From NCBI GenBank assembly GCA_035530135.1, contig DATKVJ010000070.1:11945-75944 (forward strand): a stretch of DNA of 64,000 nucleotides, in the 5' to 3' direction. This stretch comes from CAIYYX01 sp035530135. GTDB taxonomy: Bacteria; Pseudomonadota; Gammaproteobacteria; Burkholderiales; Rhodocyclaceae. Position numbers and translations under genes: made by a program. The notes beneath the pieces were generated by a model. That model was not told the DNA's origin. It searched no databases and saw nothing but the letters and a program-made list of their open reading frames with translations. Positions 8,213 through 17,250 of the stretch are shown one piece after another. Numbering within the stretch: position 1 is the first letter of the stretch; the number at the start of each line of letters is the position of its first letter.

Positions 8213-9358
8213 ATGGCCAATAGCGAATCGAAAACGCCCCCCGGCAGCAACAACGCCCTGTCTCCCCTGGCGCGCCTGCCGCTGCTCGTCATCGCCATGG
8301 TCTCGCTGGTGGTCGGCGTCCTGGCCGGCCTGGCCCGCCTCGGGGTGACCGTGCCCGAGGGCGCCGCGACCCAGGCCGGCAGCCACGGGGCGTTGATGAT
8401 CGCGGCCTTTCTGGGCGCGGTGATCAGCCTGGAGCGGGCGGTGGCGCTGGCCCGCCCCTGGCCCTATCTGGCGCCGCTGTGCGCCGGCCTGGGCGGCGCG
8501 GCCTTGCTCGCCGGCGCACCGTCCGGCGTCGCCCAGGCCCTGGTGATCGTCGCGGCGGCGATCCTCTGCGCCGGCAGCGCCCTGATCCTGCGCCAGCAGC
8601 CGGCGCTATACACCGCCACCCTGGCGCTGGGGGCCCTGTCCTGGCTGATCGGCAGCATCGTATGGGCCGTCGCCGGGGCGGTCGCCCCGGCCGCTCCCTG
8701 GTGGCTGGCGTTCCTGGTGCTCACCATCGCCGGCGAGCGCCTGGAGCTGACCCGCTTCCTGCCCACCCCGGCCGGCGCCAGGCGTGCCTTCGCGCTGATC
8801 GTCGCGGCCATGCTCGCCGGCACCAGCCTGGCCTTGCTGCGCGAAGATCCCGGCCTGCGCCTGCTGGGGGCCGGGCTGATCGCTCTGTCGCTGTGGCTGA
8901 TGCGCCACGACATCGCCAGGCACACGGTCAGGCAGGCGGGGCTCACCCGCTTCATCGCCATCTGCCTGCTCTCGGGTTACGCCTGGCTCGCGCTGGGCGG
9001 CCTGCTCGGTCTGGCCGGCGGCTTCGTCCCGGGCAGCGGGCTGCGCGACGCGGCGCTCCACGCGGTGTTCCTGGGCTTCGTGTTTTCGATGATCTTCGGC
9101 CACGCCCCGATCATTTTCCCCGCCGTCACCGGCGTCAGGATCCCCTATCATCCGGCGCTCTATCTGCAGTTCGCGCTGCTGCACGGCTCGCTCCTGCTGC
9201 GGGTCGTCGGCGACCTGGTCGGCGTCGCGGCGTGGCGTCAGGACGGAGCGATCGGCAACGGCCTGGCGCTGCTGGCATTCGTCGTCACCATGCTGATCAG
9301 CGCGATGAACGGCAGACGCGAACGGGCCGGCAAGCGCACGCTCAAGCCCGCCGCTTGA
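8213..9358 (+). CDS. NnrS-like polytopic membrane protein
   Basis: 381 aa, almost wholly hydrophobic, with about 10-12 predicted membrane helices. Conserved histidines sit in GSHGALMIAAFLGAVISLER (about 64-83), in the DAALHAVFLGFVFSM segment and in FGHAPIIFPAVTG, a layout like the NnrS family of haem/copper-binding proteins linked to NO metabolism. The divergent nsrR gene and the NsrR-like operator support a role in the nitrosative stress response. No good Shine-Dalgarno lies before the ATG and the predicted transcript start is only about 8 nt upstream, so the mRNA may be nearly leaderless. Similarity to classical NnrS is partial. Confidence 0.7.
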   Translation: MANSESKTPPGSNNALSPLARLPLLVIAMVSLVVGVLAGLARLGVTVPEGAATQAGSHGALMIAAFLGAVISLERAVALARPWPYLAPLCAGLGGAALLAGAPSGVAQALVIVAAAILCAGSALILRQQPALYTATLALGALSWLIGSIVWAVAGAVAPAAPWWLAFLVLTIAGERLELTRFLPTPAGARRAFALIVAAMLAGTSLALLREDPGLRLLGAGLIALSLWLMRHDIARHTVRQAGLTRFIAICLLSGYAWLALGGLLGLAGGFVPGSGLRDAALHAVFLGFVFSMIFGHAPIIFPAVTGVRIPYHPALYLQFALLHGSLLLRVVGDLVGVAAWRQDGAIGNGLALLAFVVTMLISAMNGRRERAGKRTLKPAA

Positions 9359-9449
9359 GCGCGGCATCGCCGGCGCGCCCAAGACCCTGACGAAGCCACA
9401 CCCGCATCCGGCACCCCGGTCCGAGATCTTAGCTCCCCGCGATCATGAC

Positions 9450-9479
9450 GTTTGCGCGCCGAGTCGAACGCGTGCAAAC
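9450..9479. repeat. Short inverted repeat upstream of the small acidic protein gene
   Basis: GTTTGC (9450-9455) and GCAAAC (9474-9479) are inverted copies 18 bp apart in the 174-bp gap before the gene at 9533. It could be a regulator site or hairpin; nothing links it to a specific factor. Confidence 0.3.
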
Positions 9480-9532
9480 TGCCGGGGGTCGCGATCGGCG
9501 ACCCGATCGCCGCGGCACTGGGAGAACACCAC

Positions 9533-9784
9533 ATGAAGAAACTGACGGTTCATATTCACGCCGAGCTGGAGATCCCCAATGACTGGGAGATCGTCGAACT
9601 CGGCAGCGGCGTCCAGGTGCTGAAGATCGGGGACAAGTACGTGGACTTCGACATCGCGCCGCTGGCCAGCGACTCGGACGAAGTCGACGCCACCTGGAGC
9701 GACGAGGACGAAGGCCTGACCGAGCTGATCCTCGATACGGTCACCGGGCTGGAGACCGAGCTGACCGAGGTGGGCATCCATTAG
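9533..9784 (+). CDS. Conserved small acidic protein, 83 aa
   Basis: The start MKKLTVHIHAELEIP has the RBS GGAGAA 8 nt upstream; the frame is open further upstream but without an RBS. The product is strongly acidic in its second half (ASDSDEVDATWSDEDEG), has no cysteines or membrane segment, and looks like a compact cytosolic alpha/beta protein. It stands alone between the NnrS-like gene and the convergent chemoreceptor gene. I recognise it only as a conserved hypothetical type from Rhodocyclales-like genomes and assign no function. Confidence 0.7.
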   Translation: MKKLTVHIHAELEIPNDWEIVELGSGVQVLKIGDKYVDFDIAPLASDSDEVDATWSDEDEGLTELILDTVTGLETELTEVGIH

Positions 9785-9820
9785 CGGCACCGCGGCGCCG
9801 TGACGGAGCGCAAGTAGCGT

Positions 9821-11428
9821 TCAGTGCGCGGCGCGGAAGTGCGCCACCATGTCGCGCAACTGGTCGGCCGTCTGCTTCAACTCGCCGACCTCGTCCCTGA
9901 GTTCCACGATCGAAGCGTTGTTCCGTTCGACCAGTTGCGCCATCTGTTCGGTGTTCGCCGCGACCTCCCCGGTGGCGACCGACTGCTCCTTGGCCGCCTC
10001 GGCGATGTTCTCTGAAATTTCCGTGACGTGCCGGCTGGAGCGGGTGATCTCCTGAAAGCTCTGGTGCGTCTGCTCGCTCAGTTCCCGCCCCTCGCGGACG
10101 CGGACCACGGCCTTGTCCATCGCCGTCACCGTGGCCCGGGTGGTGGTCTGCACGGATTCCACCATGCGGTTGATCTCGCCGGTGGTGTTGGCGGTGCGCT
10201 CGGCGAGCTTTCTGACCTCGTCCGCGACCACGGCGAAACCGCGTCCCTGCTCGCCCGCCCGCGCCGCCTCGATGGCGGCATTGAGCGCCAGCAGATTGGT
10301 CTGGTCGGCGATCTCCTTGATCGACCCGGCCATGGTGCCGATCTGGTCGATCGAGACGCTGAGCTGCCCGATGTGCTCGCCGGAGGCCTGGACGGCGCGG
10401 GCGAGCTGGTCGGCCGCCTCGATGTTCTGCTGCATCCGCTGGTTGCCCTGGCCGACCGCGTCTTGCGTGCTCCTGGCCGAATCGGCGGCGGTCGCGGCGG
10501 TCTCCGCCACCACGGCGACCGAAGACGACAACTCGTCCATCGAAGCGCTCACCCGGGTGATCCGGTCGGCTTGGTCGGAGGAGACCTCGGTGACGTGCGC
10601 GACCTCGCGCGCCAGGCGTTCGCAGCGCTGCTCGACCGCCTCCGCGCCGAGGCGGATCTGGTCGATCATCACGCGCATGTGGGTCTGGGCGATCGCCAGG
10701 CCGGCGAGCACGCGGCCGACCTCGTCCGGCCGGTCGACCGGGATCTCGCTCAACAGGTTGCCCTGGGAAATCTTGTCGAAATAGCCGCTCGCTTCCTTCA
10801 GCGGCCGGGCGATGGTCGCCGACATGAACCACATGCTGCCCAGCGCCGAAACCAGGCTGAGGGCCCATAGGCCGGCGGTCAGACCCGTCGACCCGGCCAG
10901 TCCGGCCGCGCCGGCGGCCACCGCCAGCAGCGTCATCAGCGCCACGAACAGGGCGAAGCGGGTATTGAAGGAGAGCCTGAAGATCAGATCGGCGAGGCTG
11001 GTCTTCTTCAGCTTGGCCCGCCCCTCGCGAATGGCCCGGTAGAGTTCCGCGGCCGAACGCTTCTCCTCGGCGGTCGCCTGGGTACGCACCGACATGTAGC
11101 CGATCGTCTGGTCATTCTCGCGCACCGGCACCACCAGCGCCTTGACCCAGTAGAAGTCGCCGTTCTTGCAGCGGTTCTTGACGATCCCCCGCCACGGCTG
11201 GCCGGCCTTGACGGCGGTCCACAAGTCCTCGAAGGCCTCCGGCGGCATGTCCGGATGGCGCACCAGGTTGTGGTTGCTGCCGAACAGTTCCTCCCGGCCA
11301 AAACCGCTGATCTCGATGAAAACATCGTTGGCGTAAGTGATGTTGCCCTTGAGATCGGTCCTCGAGACGATCGTCGCGCCGGCCGGAAATGGGCGTTCGA
11401 CGTCGCTTACGGGCAGGTTGATTTTCAC
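9821..11428 (-). CDS. Aer-like methyl-accepting chemotaxis protein with N-terminal PAS domain
   Basis: 535 aa. The N-terminal PAS domain (about 10-120) has the motifs TYANDVFIEISGF, NLVRHPDMP and KNGDFYWVKA, close to the FAD-binding PAS of Aer redox receptors. Two membrane helices follow (about 155-200, with almost no periplasmic loop), then HAMP and a signalling domain with the hairpin tip EIADQTNLLALNAAIEAARA. I start at GTG 11428 (VKINLPVSDVERPF), which has GGAGCC upstream, rather than at the longer ATG frame. The protein probably senses redox or oxygen from the inside and signals to CheA/CheW, which are not in this window. Confidence 0.92.
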   Translation of the reverse strand: MKINLPVSDVERPFPAGATIVSRTDLKGNITYANDVFIEISGFGREELFGSNHNLVRHPDMPPEAFEDLWTAVKAGQPWRGIVKNRCKNGDFYWVKALVVPVRENDQTIGYMSVRTQATAEEKRSAAELYRAIREGRAKLKKTSLADLIFRLSFNTRFALFVALMTLLAVAAGAAGLAGSTGLTAGLWALSLVSALGSMWFMSATIARPLKEASGYFDKISQGNLLSEIPVDRPDEVGRVLAGLAIAQTHMRVMIDQIRLGAEAVEQRCERLAREVAHVTEVSSDQADRITRVSASMDELSSSVAVVAETAATAADSARSTQDAVGQGNQRMQQNIEAADQLARAVQASGEHIGQLSVSIDQIGTMAGSIKEIADQTNLLALNAAIEAARAGEQGRGFAVVADEVRKLAERTANTTGEINRMVESVQTTTRATVTAMDKAVVRVREGRELSEQTHQSFQEITRSSRHVTEISENIAEAAKEQSVATGEVAANTEQMAQLVERNNASIVELRDEVGELKQTADQLRDMVAHFRAAH

Positions 11429-11609
11429 TTCTTGGGCTCCATGGGGTCGCTCGCGCGGAGCGCGCATGATCTTCGCTTCGGGCAGTCTGTCTGTTGACCC
11501 AGATCAGACGAGCAGCGAATCAGACCCCGCAGCGCATGACGGCGTCAGCAGCGGATGCGCGCCTGGCTGGTCTGGCGGGCGGCGGCGAACGGCTGGATGG
11601 CGAAGGGGC

Positions 11610-14366
11610 TCACCTCGGCATCGCCGCCGTCGCCAGCGGCAGCGAAAACGAGAAGCGGGCGCCGATCCTGCCCCGCTCCGGGTCGCTATCGACGGTCAGG
11701 CTGCCGCCGAAGCGCTCGATGATCTGGCGGCTGATAGCCAGGCCCAGTCCCGTGCCCTGCGGCTTGTCGGTCATGGCGCTGTGGCCGCCCTGACGGAACT
11801 TCTCGAAGATGAGCATTTGCTCCTCGCGCCGGATGCCCGGTCCGTTGTCGGCGACATCGACCCACAGCTGAACCGCCTCGCGGCGTATCCCCACCGTCAC
11901 CTTCCCCTGTCCGGGAGCGCAGAACTTCACGGCATTGGACAGCAGATTCATCATCACCTGGATCACGCGGTCGCGATCGGCCATCACCAGCGGTACCGTC
12001 TCCGGCAGCGCCAGTTCCAGCTTGATGCCGCGCTCATTGAACAGCTGGCCGGCGGCTTCGGCCGAGGAAGCCACGACTTCGCCCAGGTCGATCTCGGCGC
12101 ACACCCACCGCGCGCCGCCCGACTCGATCTTGGCCAGGTCCAGCACCTGGTTGATGAGCCGGGTCAGGCGCTCGGTCTCGGCGACGATGATGCCGAGGAA
12201 GCGGCGCCGGTCCGGAAGATCGGTCTTCGGATCGTCGAACAGCATCTCCGAGAAGGCGCGGATCGAGGTGAGCGGCGTCCGCAACTCATGGGTGACGGTG
12301 GCAATGAAGTCGTCCTTGAGCTGGTCGAGCTCGGTCAGCCGCAGGTTGGCGGCGCGCAGCTCCGCCGTCGCCGCCGACAGCTCGCGCGACCGTTGTTCGA
12401 GCTCGCGGCTGTATGCCCGCACCTGATGGGCCTCGTCGAGAATGTTCAGCACCTCGTCCAGACCGGGCGGCTCCTCCTCCACCACCGAGGCGATCATCAC
12501 CCGCGCCGAGGCGCTGCCGATGGCGCCGGCGAGCAGACTCTCGGCGTAGCGCACCAGATCGGCGTCCGCTTCCAGGAGCGCAGCCGCGGCGACGCCGCGG
12601 CTGGAAGCGTACTGGGCCAGCGCGGCCTGCGCCCGTTCCGGGCCGAGGAAGCGCGAGAGCAGCGGCAGCAGATCCTCCAGCCGGACCCGGCCGCGCCACG
12701 TACCGGCACCGGCGGGCGCCTGGGTGACGCGGAAGACATCGACGAACAGCCTCGCCTGCTTCGCCTCGGCGGCGTCGGGCGCGCGCCAGAGCGACACGCC
12801 GAGGTAGGCGCCGGCATTCGCGAGCATGCTCCAGAACAAGCAATGCGCGATCTCGTCCAGACCGGTGAGGCCGAACAATTGCTGCGGCTTCAGGAGCGCG
12901 ATGCCGAACGGACCGTGCTCGATGAAGCCCGCGGGCAGCCAGCCGGACTTGGCGAAGGAGGGCAGGAGCAGCGTATAGGTCCACACCGCGAAGCCGGAGA
13001 ACAAGCCGGCCAGGGCGCCGACGCGGGTGCCGCCGCGCCAGTACAGGGCGCCGATCATCACCGGGGCAAATTGCGCCACCGCCGCGAAGGAGATCAGACC
13101 GATGCTGACCAGGGCGTAGGCCTCTCCGGCGGCCCGGAAGTAGCTGTAGCCGAGCAGCAGGATGGCGACGATGGCCAGGCGGCGGATCGCCAGCAACAGG
13201 TGCGAGAGATCGGCGCGCGTGGCCAGGCCCAGCCAGCGGAGCCGCAGCAAGAGCGGCATCACCAGATCGTTGCAGACCATCGTGGACAGCGCGATGGTCT
13301 CGACGATGACCATGCCGGCGGCCGCCGACAGGCCGCCGATGAACGCCAGCAGCGCCAGCCCCGGGTGATGGGTGGCCATCGGCAGCGTCAGCACGAAGCT
13401 GTCGGCATCGCCGCCGACGCCGAAGTAGAGCAGGCCGCCCAGGGCGATGGGCAGGACGAACAGGTTGATCAGCAGCAGGTAGAGCGGAAACAGCCAGACG
13501 GCGCGGCGCAGGTGATTCTCATCGACGTTCTCGACCACCGCGATCTGGAACTGACGTGGCAGCAGCAGGATCGACAGCATCGACAGCAGGGTCAGCGCCA
13601 CCCAGCCGCTGGCGCTGCCGGACGGGCCGCCCAGGCTGAGCAGCCGGCCGATGTCGGGCTGCGCCTGGGCGCGCGCAAAGATGTCTGCGACGCCGTCATA
13701 GATGCCGAAGGTGACGAAGCTGCCGACGGCGATAAAGGCCAGGAGTTTCACCACGGACTCGAAGGCGATCGCCGCCACCATGCCCTCGTGGCGCTCGGTG
13801 GCGTCGAGGTGCCGGGTGCCGAAGAAGATGGTGAAAGCGGCCAGCGTCAGCGCCACGTAGAGCGTGTTGTCCCGGATCCAGGGCAGGGCGGCGACGCGAC
13901 TGGGCATGACGATCTCGGGATAGTGCCGCAGGATCGTGAAACTGCCGGACACCGCCTTCAGTTGCAGCGCGATGTAGGGAACCACGCCGATCACCGCGAT
14001 GACGGTGACCAGTCCGCCCAGCAGCTGGCTCTTGCCGTAGCGGGCGGCGATGAAATCGGCGATCGAGGTGAGGCGGTTGGCCTTGGCGATGCGGATCATC
14101 TTCAATATCACGAACCAGCCTAGCGACATCATCAGCGTCGGGCCGAGATAGACCGGCAGGAAGCCGATGCCGCTCTCGGCGGCGCGACCGACGCTGCCGT
14201 AGTAGGTCCAGGTGGTGCAATAGACGGCCAGCGACAGCGCATAGATGCTCGGCCGACTGATGATCGAGCGACCGGCGTCGGCGCGCCGGTCGCCGTAATA
14301 GGCGATCGCGAAGAGCACGCCGAGATAGGCAATGGCGGCGGCGGCGATGAACCATCCCGCGAGCAT
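11610..14366 (-). CDS. CbrA-like sensor: sodium/solute symporter domain fused to histidine kinase
   Basis: 918 aa. Residues 1 to about 500 form an SSS-type transporter with some 13 helices (for example TTWTYYGSVGRAAESGIGF and RLTSIADFIAARYGKS). A STAC-like segment follows (VRLEDLLPLLSRFLG), then a coiled coil and a kinase with His693 in ATVTHELRTPL, an N-box NLLSNAVKF, a G1 box DNGPG and a G2 box GTGLGLAIS. CbrA/CrbS-type proteins couple substrate uptake or sensing to carbon/nitrogen regulation. No response regulator gene is adjacent, so it is an orphan here. The gene follows a small membrane protein by 4 bp, as in true two-subunit transporters. All kinase boxes look intact. Confidence 0.9.
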   Translation of the reverse strand: MLAGWFIAAAAIAYLGVLFAIAYYGDRRADAGRSIISRPSIYALSLAVYCTTWTYYGSVGRAAESGIGFLPVYLGPTLMMSLGWFVILKMIRIAKANRLTSIADFIAARYGKSQLLGGLVTVIAVIGVVPYIALQLKAVSGSFTILRHYPEIVMPSRVAALPWIRDNTLYVALTLAAFTIFFGTRHLDATERHEGMVAAIAFESVVKLLAFIAVGSFVTFGIYDGVADIFARAQAQPDIGRLLSLGGPSGSASGWVALTLLSMLSILLLPRQFQIAVVENVDENHLRRAVWLFPLYLLLINLFVLPIALGGLLYFGVGGDADSFVLTLPMATHHPGLALLAFIGGLSAAAGMVIVETIALSTMVCNDLVMPLLLRLRWLGLATRADLSHLLLAIRRLAIVAILLLGYSYFRAAGEAYALVSIGLISFAAVAQFAPVMIGALYWRGGTRVGALAGLFSGFAVWTYTLLLPSFAKSGWLPAGFIEHGPFGIALLKPQQLFGLTGLDEIAHCLFWSMLANAGAYLGVSLWRAPDAAEAKQARLFVDVFRVTQAPAGAGTWRGRVRLEDLLPLLSRFLGPERAQAALAQYASSRGVAAAALLEADADLVRYAESLLAGAIGSASARVMIASVVEEEPPGLDEVLNILDEAHQVRAYSRELEQRSRELSAATAELRAANLRLTELDQLKDDFIATVTHELRTPLTSIRAFSEMLFDDPKTDLPDRRRFLGIIVAETERLTRLINQVLDLAKIESGGARWVCAEIDLGEVVASSAEAAGQLFNERGIKLELALPETVPLVMADRDRVIQVMMNLLSNAVKFCAPGQGKVTVGIRREAVQLWVDVADNGPGIRREEQMLIFEKFRQGGHSAMTDKPQGTGLGLAISRQIIERFGGSLTVDSDPERGRIGARFSFSLPLATAAMPR

Positions 14367-14370
14367 GGCT

Positions 14371-14568
14371 TCAGTCGCTCCGCTCGATGACGATCGCCAT
14401 CAGAATGATCAGCCCGGCCCAGACGGTGAAGACGTAGGCGTACAAGAGCGGCATGCCGAAGATCGTGGCGCCGCCGCCGAACAGCGGCAGCAGCGGGTAG
14501 TTGAGCAGGACGCAGCCCAACAGGAAGATCGCGATCAGGCGCGATCCGGTCAGGCGGGATCGGTTCAT
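14371..14568 (-). CDS. Small two-helix membrane protein preceding the CbrA-like sensor, 65 aa
   Basis: The start at 14568 has GGGAAG 6 nt upstream. The product is basic at the N-terminus (MNRSRLTGSRLIAIF) with two membrane helices (about 11-30 and 38-60). Its size, topology and place directly before an SSS-domain gene match the small companion proteins found upstream of sodium/solute symporters and CbrA-type sensors (DUF485- or DUF3311-like). The stop and the next start are 4 bp apart, so the two are almost certainly cotranscribed. It may help assembly or transport by the sensor. Confidence 0.75.
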   Translation of the reverse strand: MNRSRLTGSRLIAIFLLGCVLLNYPLLPLFGGGATIFGMPLLYAYVFTVWAGLIILMAIVIERSD

Positions 14569-14794
14569 AGAGCTTCCCTTCGCGTCTTTCGTTTGATCGT
14601 CGGCGCCCCGCGCGTGGGGCAGGGAACCCGATCCACCGCCCTGACAGTGAGGCGGCGCCAATCTTACACCCGTCTTGCGGCCGCCTTACCGTCGCTCTGA
14701 GCACCGTCTTCTGACGCAGCGCAGCATGAATGTTAGAATGCCGGGTGAGAGTTCTCCGGCGCGACCGCCCCTCTCCAGAATGGAGCAACAAGCG

Positions 14795-15319
14795 ATGTCC
14801 AGATTCGTCAAGGCGATGGAAGCCCTGATCTTCGCCAGCCGCTGGCTGCAGGCGCCGCTCTATCTCGGCCTGATCGCCGCCCAGGGCGTCTATGTCTATC
14901 AGTTCATGCACGAACTGGCGCTGCTGGTGACCAAGACCGGCAGCCTCGGCGAGACCGACATCATGCTGATCGTGCTGGGCCTGATCGACGTGGTGATGAT
15001 CGCCAACCTCCTGGTCATGGTCATCGTCGGCGGCTACGAGACCTTCGTCTCCCGCCTCGACCTGGATGAGCACCCGGACCAGCCGGAATGGCTCTCGCAC
15101 GTCAATGCCGGCGTGCTCAAGGTGAAGCTCGCCACCGCGCTGATCGGCATTTCCTCGATCCAGTTGCTGAAGACCTTCATCAACGCCGAACACACCGATG
15201 ATCGCGTGATCCTCTGGCAGGTGGCGATCCATCTCTGCTTCCTGGTCTCCGCGATCGCCCTCGCGGTCACCGACAGAATCATGACCCGCACCCTGCTGCT
15301 GGGCAGCCAGGGGCATTGA
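14795..15319 (+). CDS. UPF0114 family membrane protein (YqhA-like)
   Basis: 174 aa. The start MSRFVKAMEALIFASRWLQAP has GGAGC 9 nt upstream, better placed than the ATG five codons earlier. Four membrane helices are visible (about 15-36, 50-75, 105-125, 140-160), with the family signature ASRWLQAPLYLGL at the N-terminus and GYETFVSRLDLDEHPDQPEW on the loop after helix 2. UPF0114 proteins are conserved inner-membrane proteins of unknown biochemistry. The stop lies 11 bp before the fumarase start, so the two genes may form an operon. Confidence 0.9.
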   Translation: MSRFVKAMEALIFASRWLQAPLYLGLIAAQGVYVYQFMHELALLVTKTGSLGETDIMLIVLGLIDVVMIANLLVMVIVGGYETFVSRLDLDEHPDQPEWLSHVNAGVLKVKLATALIGISSIQLLKTFINAEHTDDRVILWQVAIHLCFLVSAIALAVTDRIMTRTLLLGSQGH

Positions 15320-15330
15320 GGAGTTCCCCC

Positions 15331-16857
15331 ATGAGCACCATCCGCCAGGAAGACTTCATCCAGAGCATCGCCGACGCCTTCCAGTACATCAGCTACTATC
15401 ACCCCGCCGATTACCTCAAGGCCCTGGCCGCCGCATACGAGCGCGAGCAGAGCCCGGCGGCCAAGGACGCCATCGCCCAGATCCTGATCAACTCGCGGAT
15501 GTGCGCCGAGGGCCACCGGCCGCTGTGCCAGGATACCGGCATCGCCGTGGTCTTTCTCAAGGTCGGCATGAACCTGCGCTGGGACGCCGATCTCTCGGTG
15601 CAGGAAATGGTGAACGAGGGCGTGCGCCGCGCCTACCTCGATCCTGACAACAAGCTGCGCGCCTCGGTGCTCGCCGACCCCGCCGGCGCCCGCAAGAACA
15701 CCCGCGACAACACGCCGGCCGTGGTCCATTACGAGATCGTGCCCGGCGATCACCTTGAGGTGATCTGCGCGGCCAAGGGCGGCGGCTCGGAGAACAAGTC
15801 CAAGTTCTACGCCTTGAATCCCTCGGACTCGATCGTCGACTGGGTGTTGAAGACGGTGCCGACGATGGGCGCGGGCTGGTGCCCGCCGGGCATCCTCGGC
15901 ATCGGCATCGGCGGCACGCCCGAGAAGTCCATGCTGCTGGCCAAGGAGTCGCTGATGGCGCCGGTGGACATCCACGAACTCCAGGCGAGGGCCGAGCGCA
16001 GGGAGAAACTCAACCGGGTCGAGGAGCTTCGCCTCGAAATTTTCGAGAAGGTCAATGCGCTGGGCATCGGCGCGCAGGGACTGGGCGGGCTCACCACCGT
16101 GCTCGACGTCAAGATCCTCGACTATCCGACCCACGCCGCCAGCCTGCCGGTGGCGATGATCCCCAACTGCGCCGCCACCCGCCACGCCCACTTCCACCTG
16201 GACGGCTCCGGCCCGGCGAAGCTAGCCCCGCCCGATCTCGACGACTGGCCCAAGCTCACCTACGACGCCTCCAAGGGCAAGCGCGTCGATCTCAACGCCC
16301 TGACCAAGGAACAGGTCGCCTCCTGGCGGCCGGGCGAGGTGCTGCTCTTGAACGGCAAGATCCTGACCGGCCGCGACGCCGCGCACCAGCGCATCCAGCA
16401 GATGCTGGCGAAGAATGAGAAGCTGCCGGTGGACTTCAAGAACCGCGTCATCTATTACGTCGGCCCGGTCGATCCGGTGCGGGACGAAGTGGTCGGTCCG
16501 GCCGGACCGACCACCGCCACGCGCATGGACAAGTTCACCGAAATGATGCTGGCCGAGACCGGCCTGATCGGCATGATCGGCAAGGCCGAACGCGGGCCCG
16601 CCGCGATCGCGGCGATCAAGAAGCACCGCTCGGCCTATCTGATGGCGGTGGGCGGCGCCGCCTACCTGGTGGCCAAGGCGATCAAGGCCTCCCGGGTCGT
16701 GGGCTTCGAAGACCTGGGCATGGAAGCGATCTACGAATTCGAAGTGCGCGACATGCCGGTCACCGTCGCCGTCGATTCCAACGGCATCTCCGTGCACGAG
16801 ACCGGACCGCGCGAATGGCAGGCGCGGATCGGCAAGATTCCGGTCAAGACCATTTAA
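15331..16857 (+). CDS. fumA: Class I fumarate hydratase (iron-sulfur)
   Basis: 508 aa single-chain class I fumarase. It catalyses the reversible hydration of fumarate to L-malate in the TCA cycle, using an oxygen-sensitive 4Fe-4S cluster. The alpha half shows RPLCQDTGIAVVFLKVGMN and the probable cluster cysteines in CQDTG, WCPPGILGIGIGG and PNCAATRHAHF. The beta half shows GPTTATRMDKFTEMMLAETG and GGAAYLVAKAIK. Length is as expected for FumA/FumB-type enzymes. The start at 15331 (MSTIRQEDF) is preceded by GAGGAG. Use of the Fe-S enzyme rather than FumC fits low-oxygen growth. Confidence 0.95.
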   Translation: MSTIRQEDFIQSIADAFQYISYYHPADYLKALAAAYEREQSPAAKDAIAQILINSRMCAEGHRPLCQDTGIAVVFLKVGMNLRWDADLSVQEMVNEGVRRAYLDPDNKLRASVLADPAGARKNTRDNTPAVVHYEIVPGDHLEVICAAKGGGSENKSKFYALNPSDSIVDWVLKTVPTMGAGWCPPGILGIGIGGTPEKSMLLAKESLMAPVDIHELQARAERREKLNRVEELRLEIFEKVNALGIGAQGLGGLTTVLDVKILDYPTHAASLPVAMIPNCAATRHAHFHLDGSGPAKLAPPDLDDWPKLTYDASKGKRVDLNALTKEQVASWRPGEVLLLNGKILTGRDAAHQRIQQMLAKNEKLPVDFKNRVIYYVGPVDPVRDEVVGPAGPTTATRMDKFTEMMLAETGLIGMIGKAERGPAAIAAIKKHRSAYLMAVGGAAYLVAKAIKASRVVGFEDLGMEAIYEFEVRDMPVTVAVDSNGISVHETGPREWQARIGKIPVKTI

Positions 16858-16881
16858 CCCAACCTCCAGAGGAAACGTCCC

Positions 16882-17235
16882 ATGAAAACCGTCATCGCCG
16901 TGCTCGTCCTCGCCGCCGCCTCGGGCGCCGCGCTCGCCAATCCGCCCGCCCCCTCCGGCCATCCCCCGATGGGCGCGGCGGACATGAGCAAGTCCACCGC
17001 CCCGCTGACCCAGACCGGCAAGGTGGTGAGCGTTCTCGACGCCAAGCAGTTCACCTACCTCGAGGTCAAGAACGGCGGCAAGACCCGCTGGGTGGTGTCG
17101 CCGGCGATCGCGGCGAAGGCCGGCGACACTGTCCATTACGCCAACGGCCAGGTCATGACCAAGTTCCACAGCAAGCTGCTGAATCGCGACTTCACCGACG
17201 TGCTGTTCACCACCCACGCGGTCGTAGGCAAGTAG
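16882..17235 (+). CDS. Small periplasmic protein, NrfJ-like OB-fold type
   Basis: 117 aa with a signal peptide (about 1-19, ending ALA). The mature core, GKVVSVLDAKQFTYLEVKNG followed by WVVSPAIAAKAGDTV and the region NGQVMTKFHSKLLNRDFTDVLF, matches a conserved periplasmic family often seen with multihaem or nitrite-reductase genes (NrfJ-related) and probably adopts a small beta-barrel. There are no cysteines. It sits between fumarase and murI with gaps of 24 and 15 bp and may be cotranscribed. Function is unknown; the family name is given from the pattern only. Confidence 0.7.
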   Translation: MKTVIAVLVLAAASGAALANPPAPSGHPPMGAADMSKSTAPLTQTGKVVSVLDAKQFTYLEVKNGGKTRWVVSPAIAAKAGDTVHYANGQVMTKFHSKLLNRDFTDVLFTTHAVVGK

Positions 17236-17250
17236 CAAGGCGGGCCGCCC

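Noticed and set aside
11337..14123. 928-codon open frame on the plus strand opposite the CbrA-like sensor
   Set aside because: It is a GC-rich antisense shadow: low-complexity Arg/Gly/Gln/His composition, no domains, and the minus frame has clear transporter and kinase motifs.
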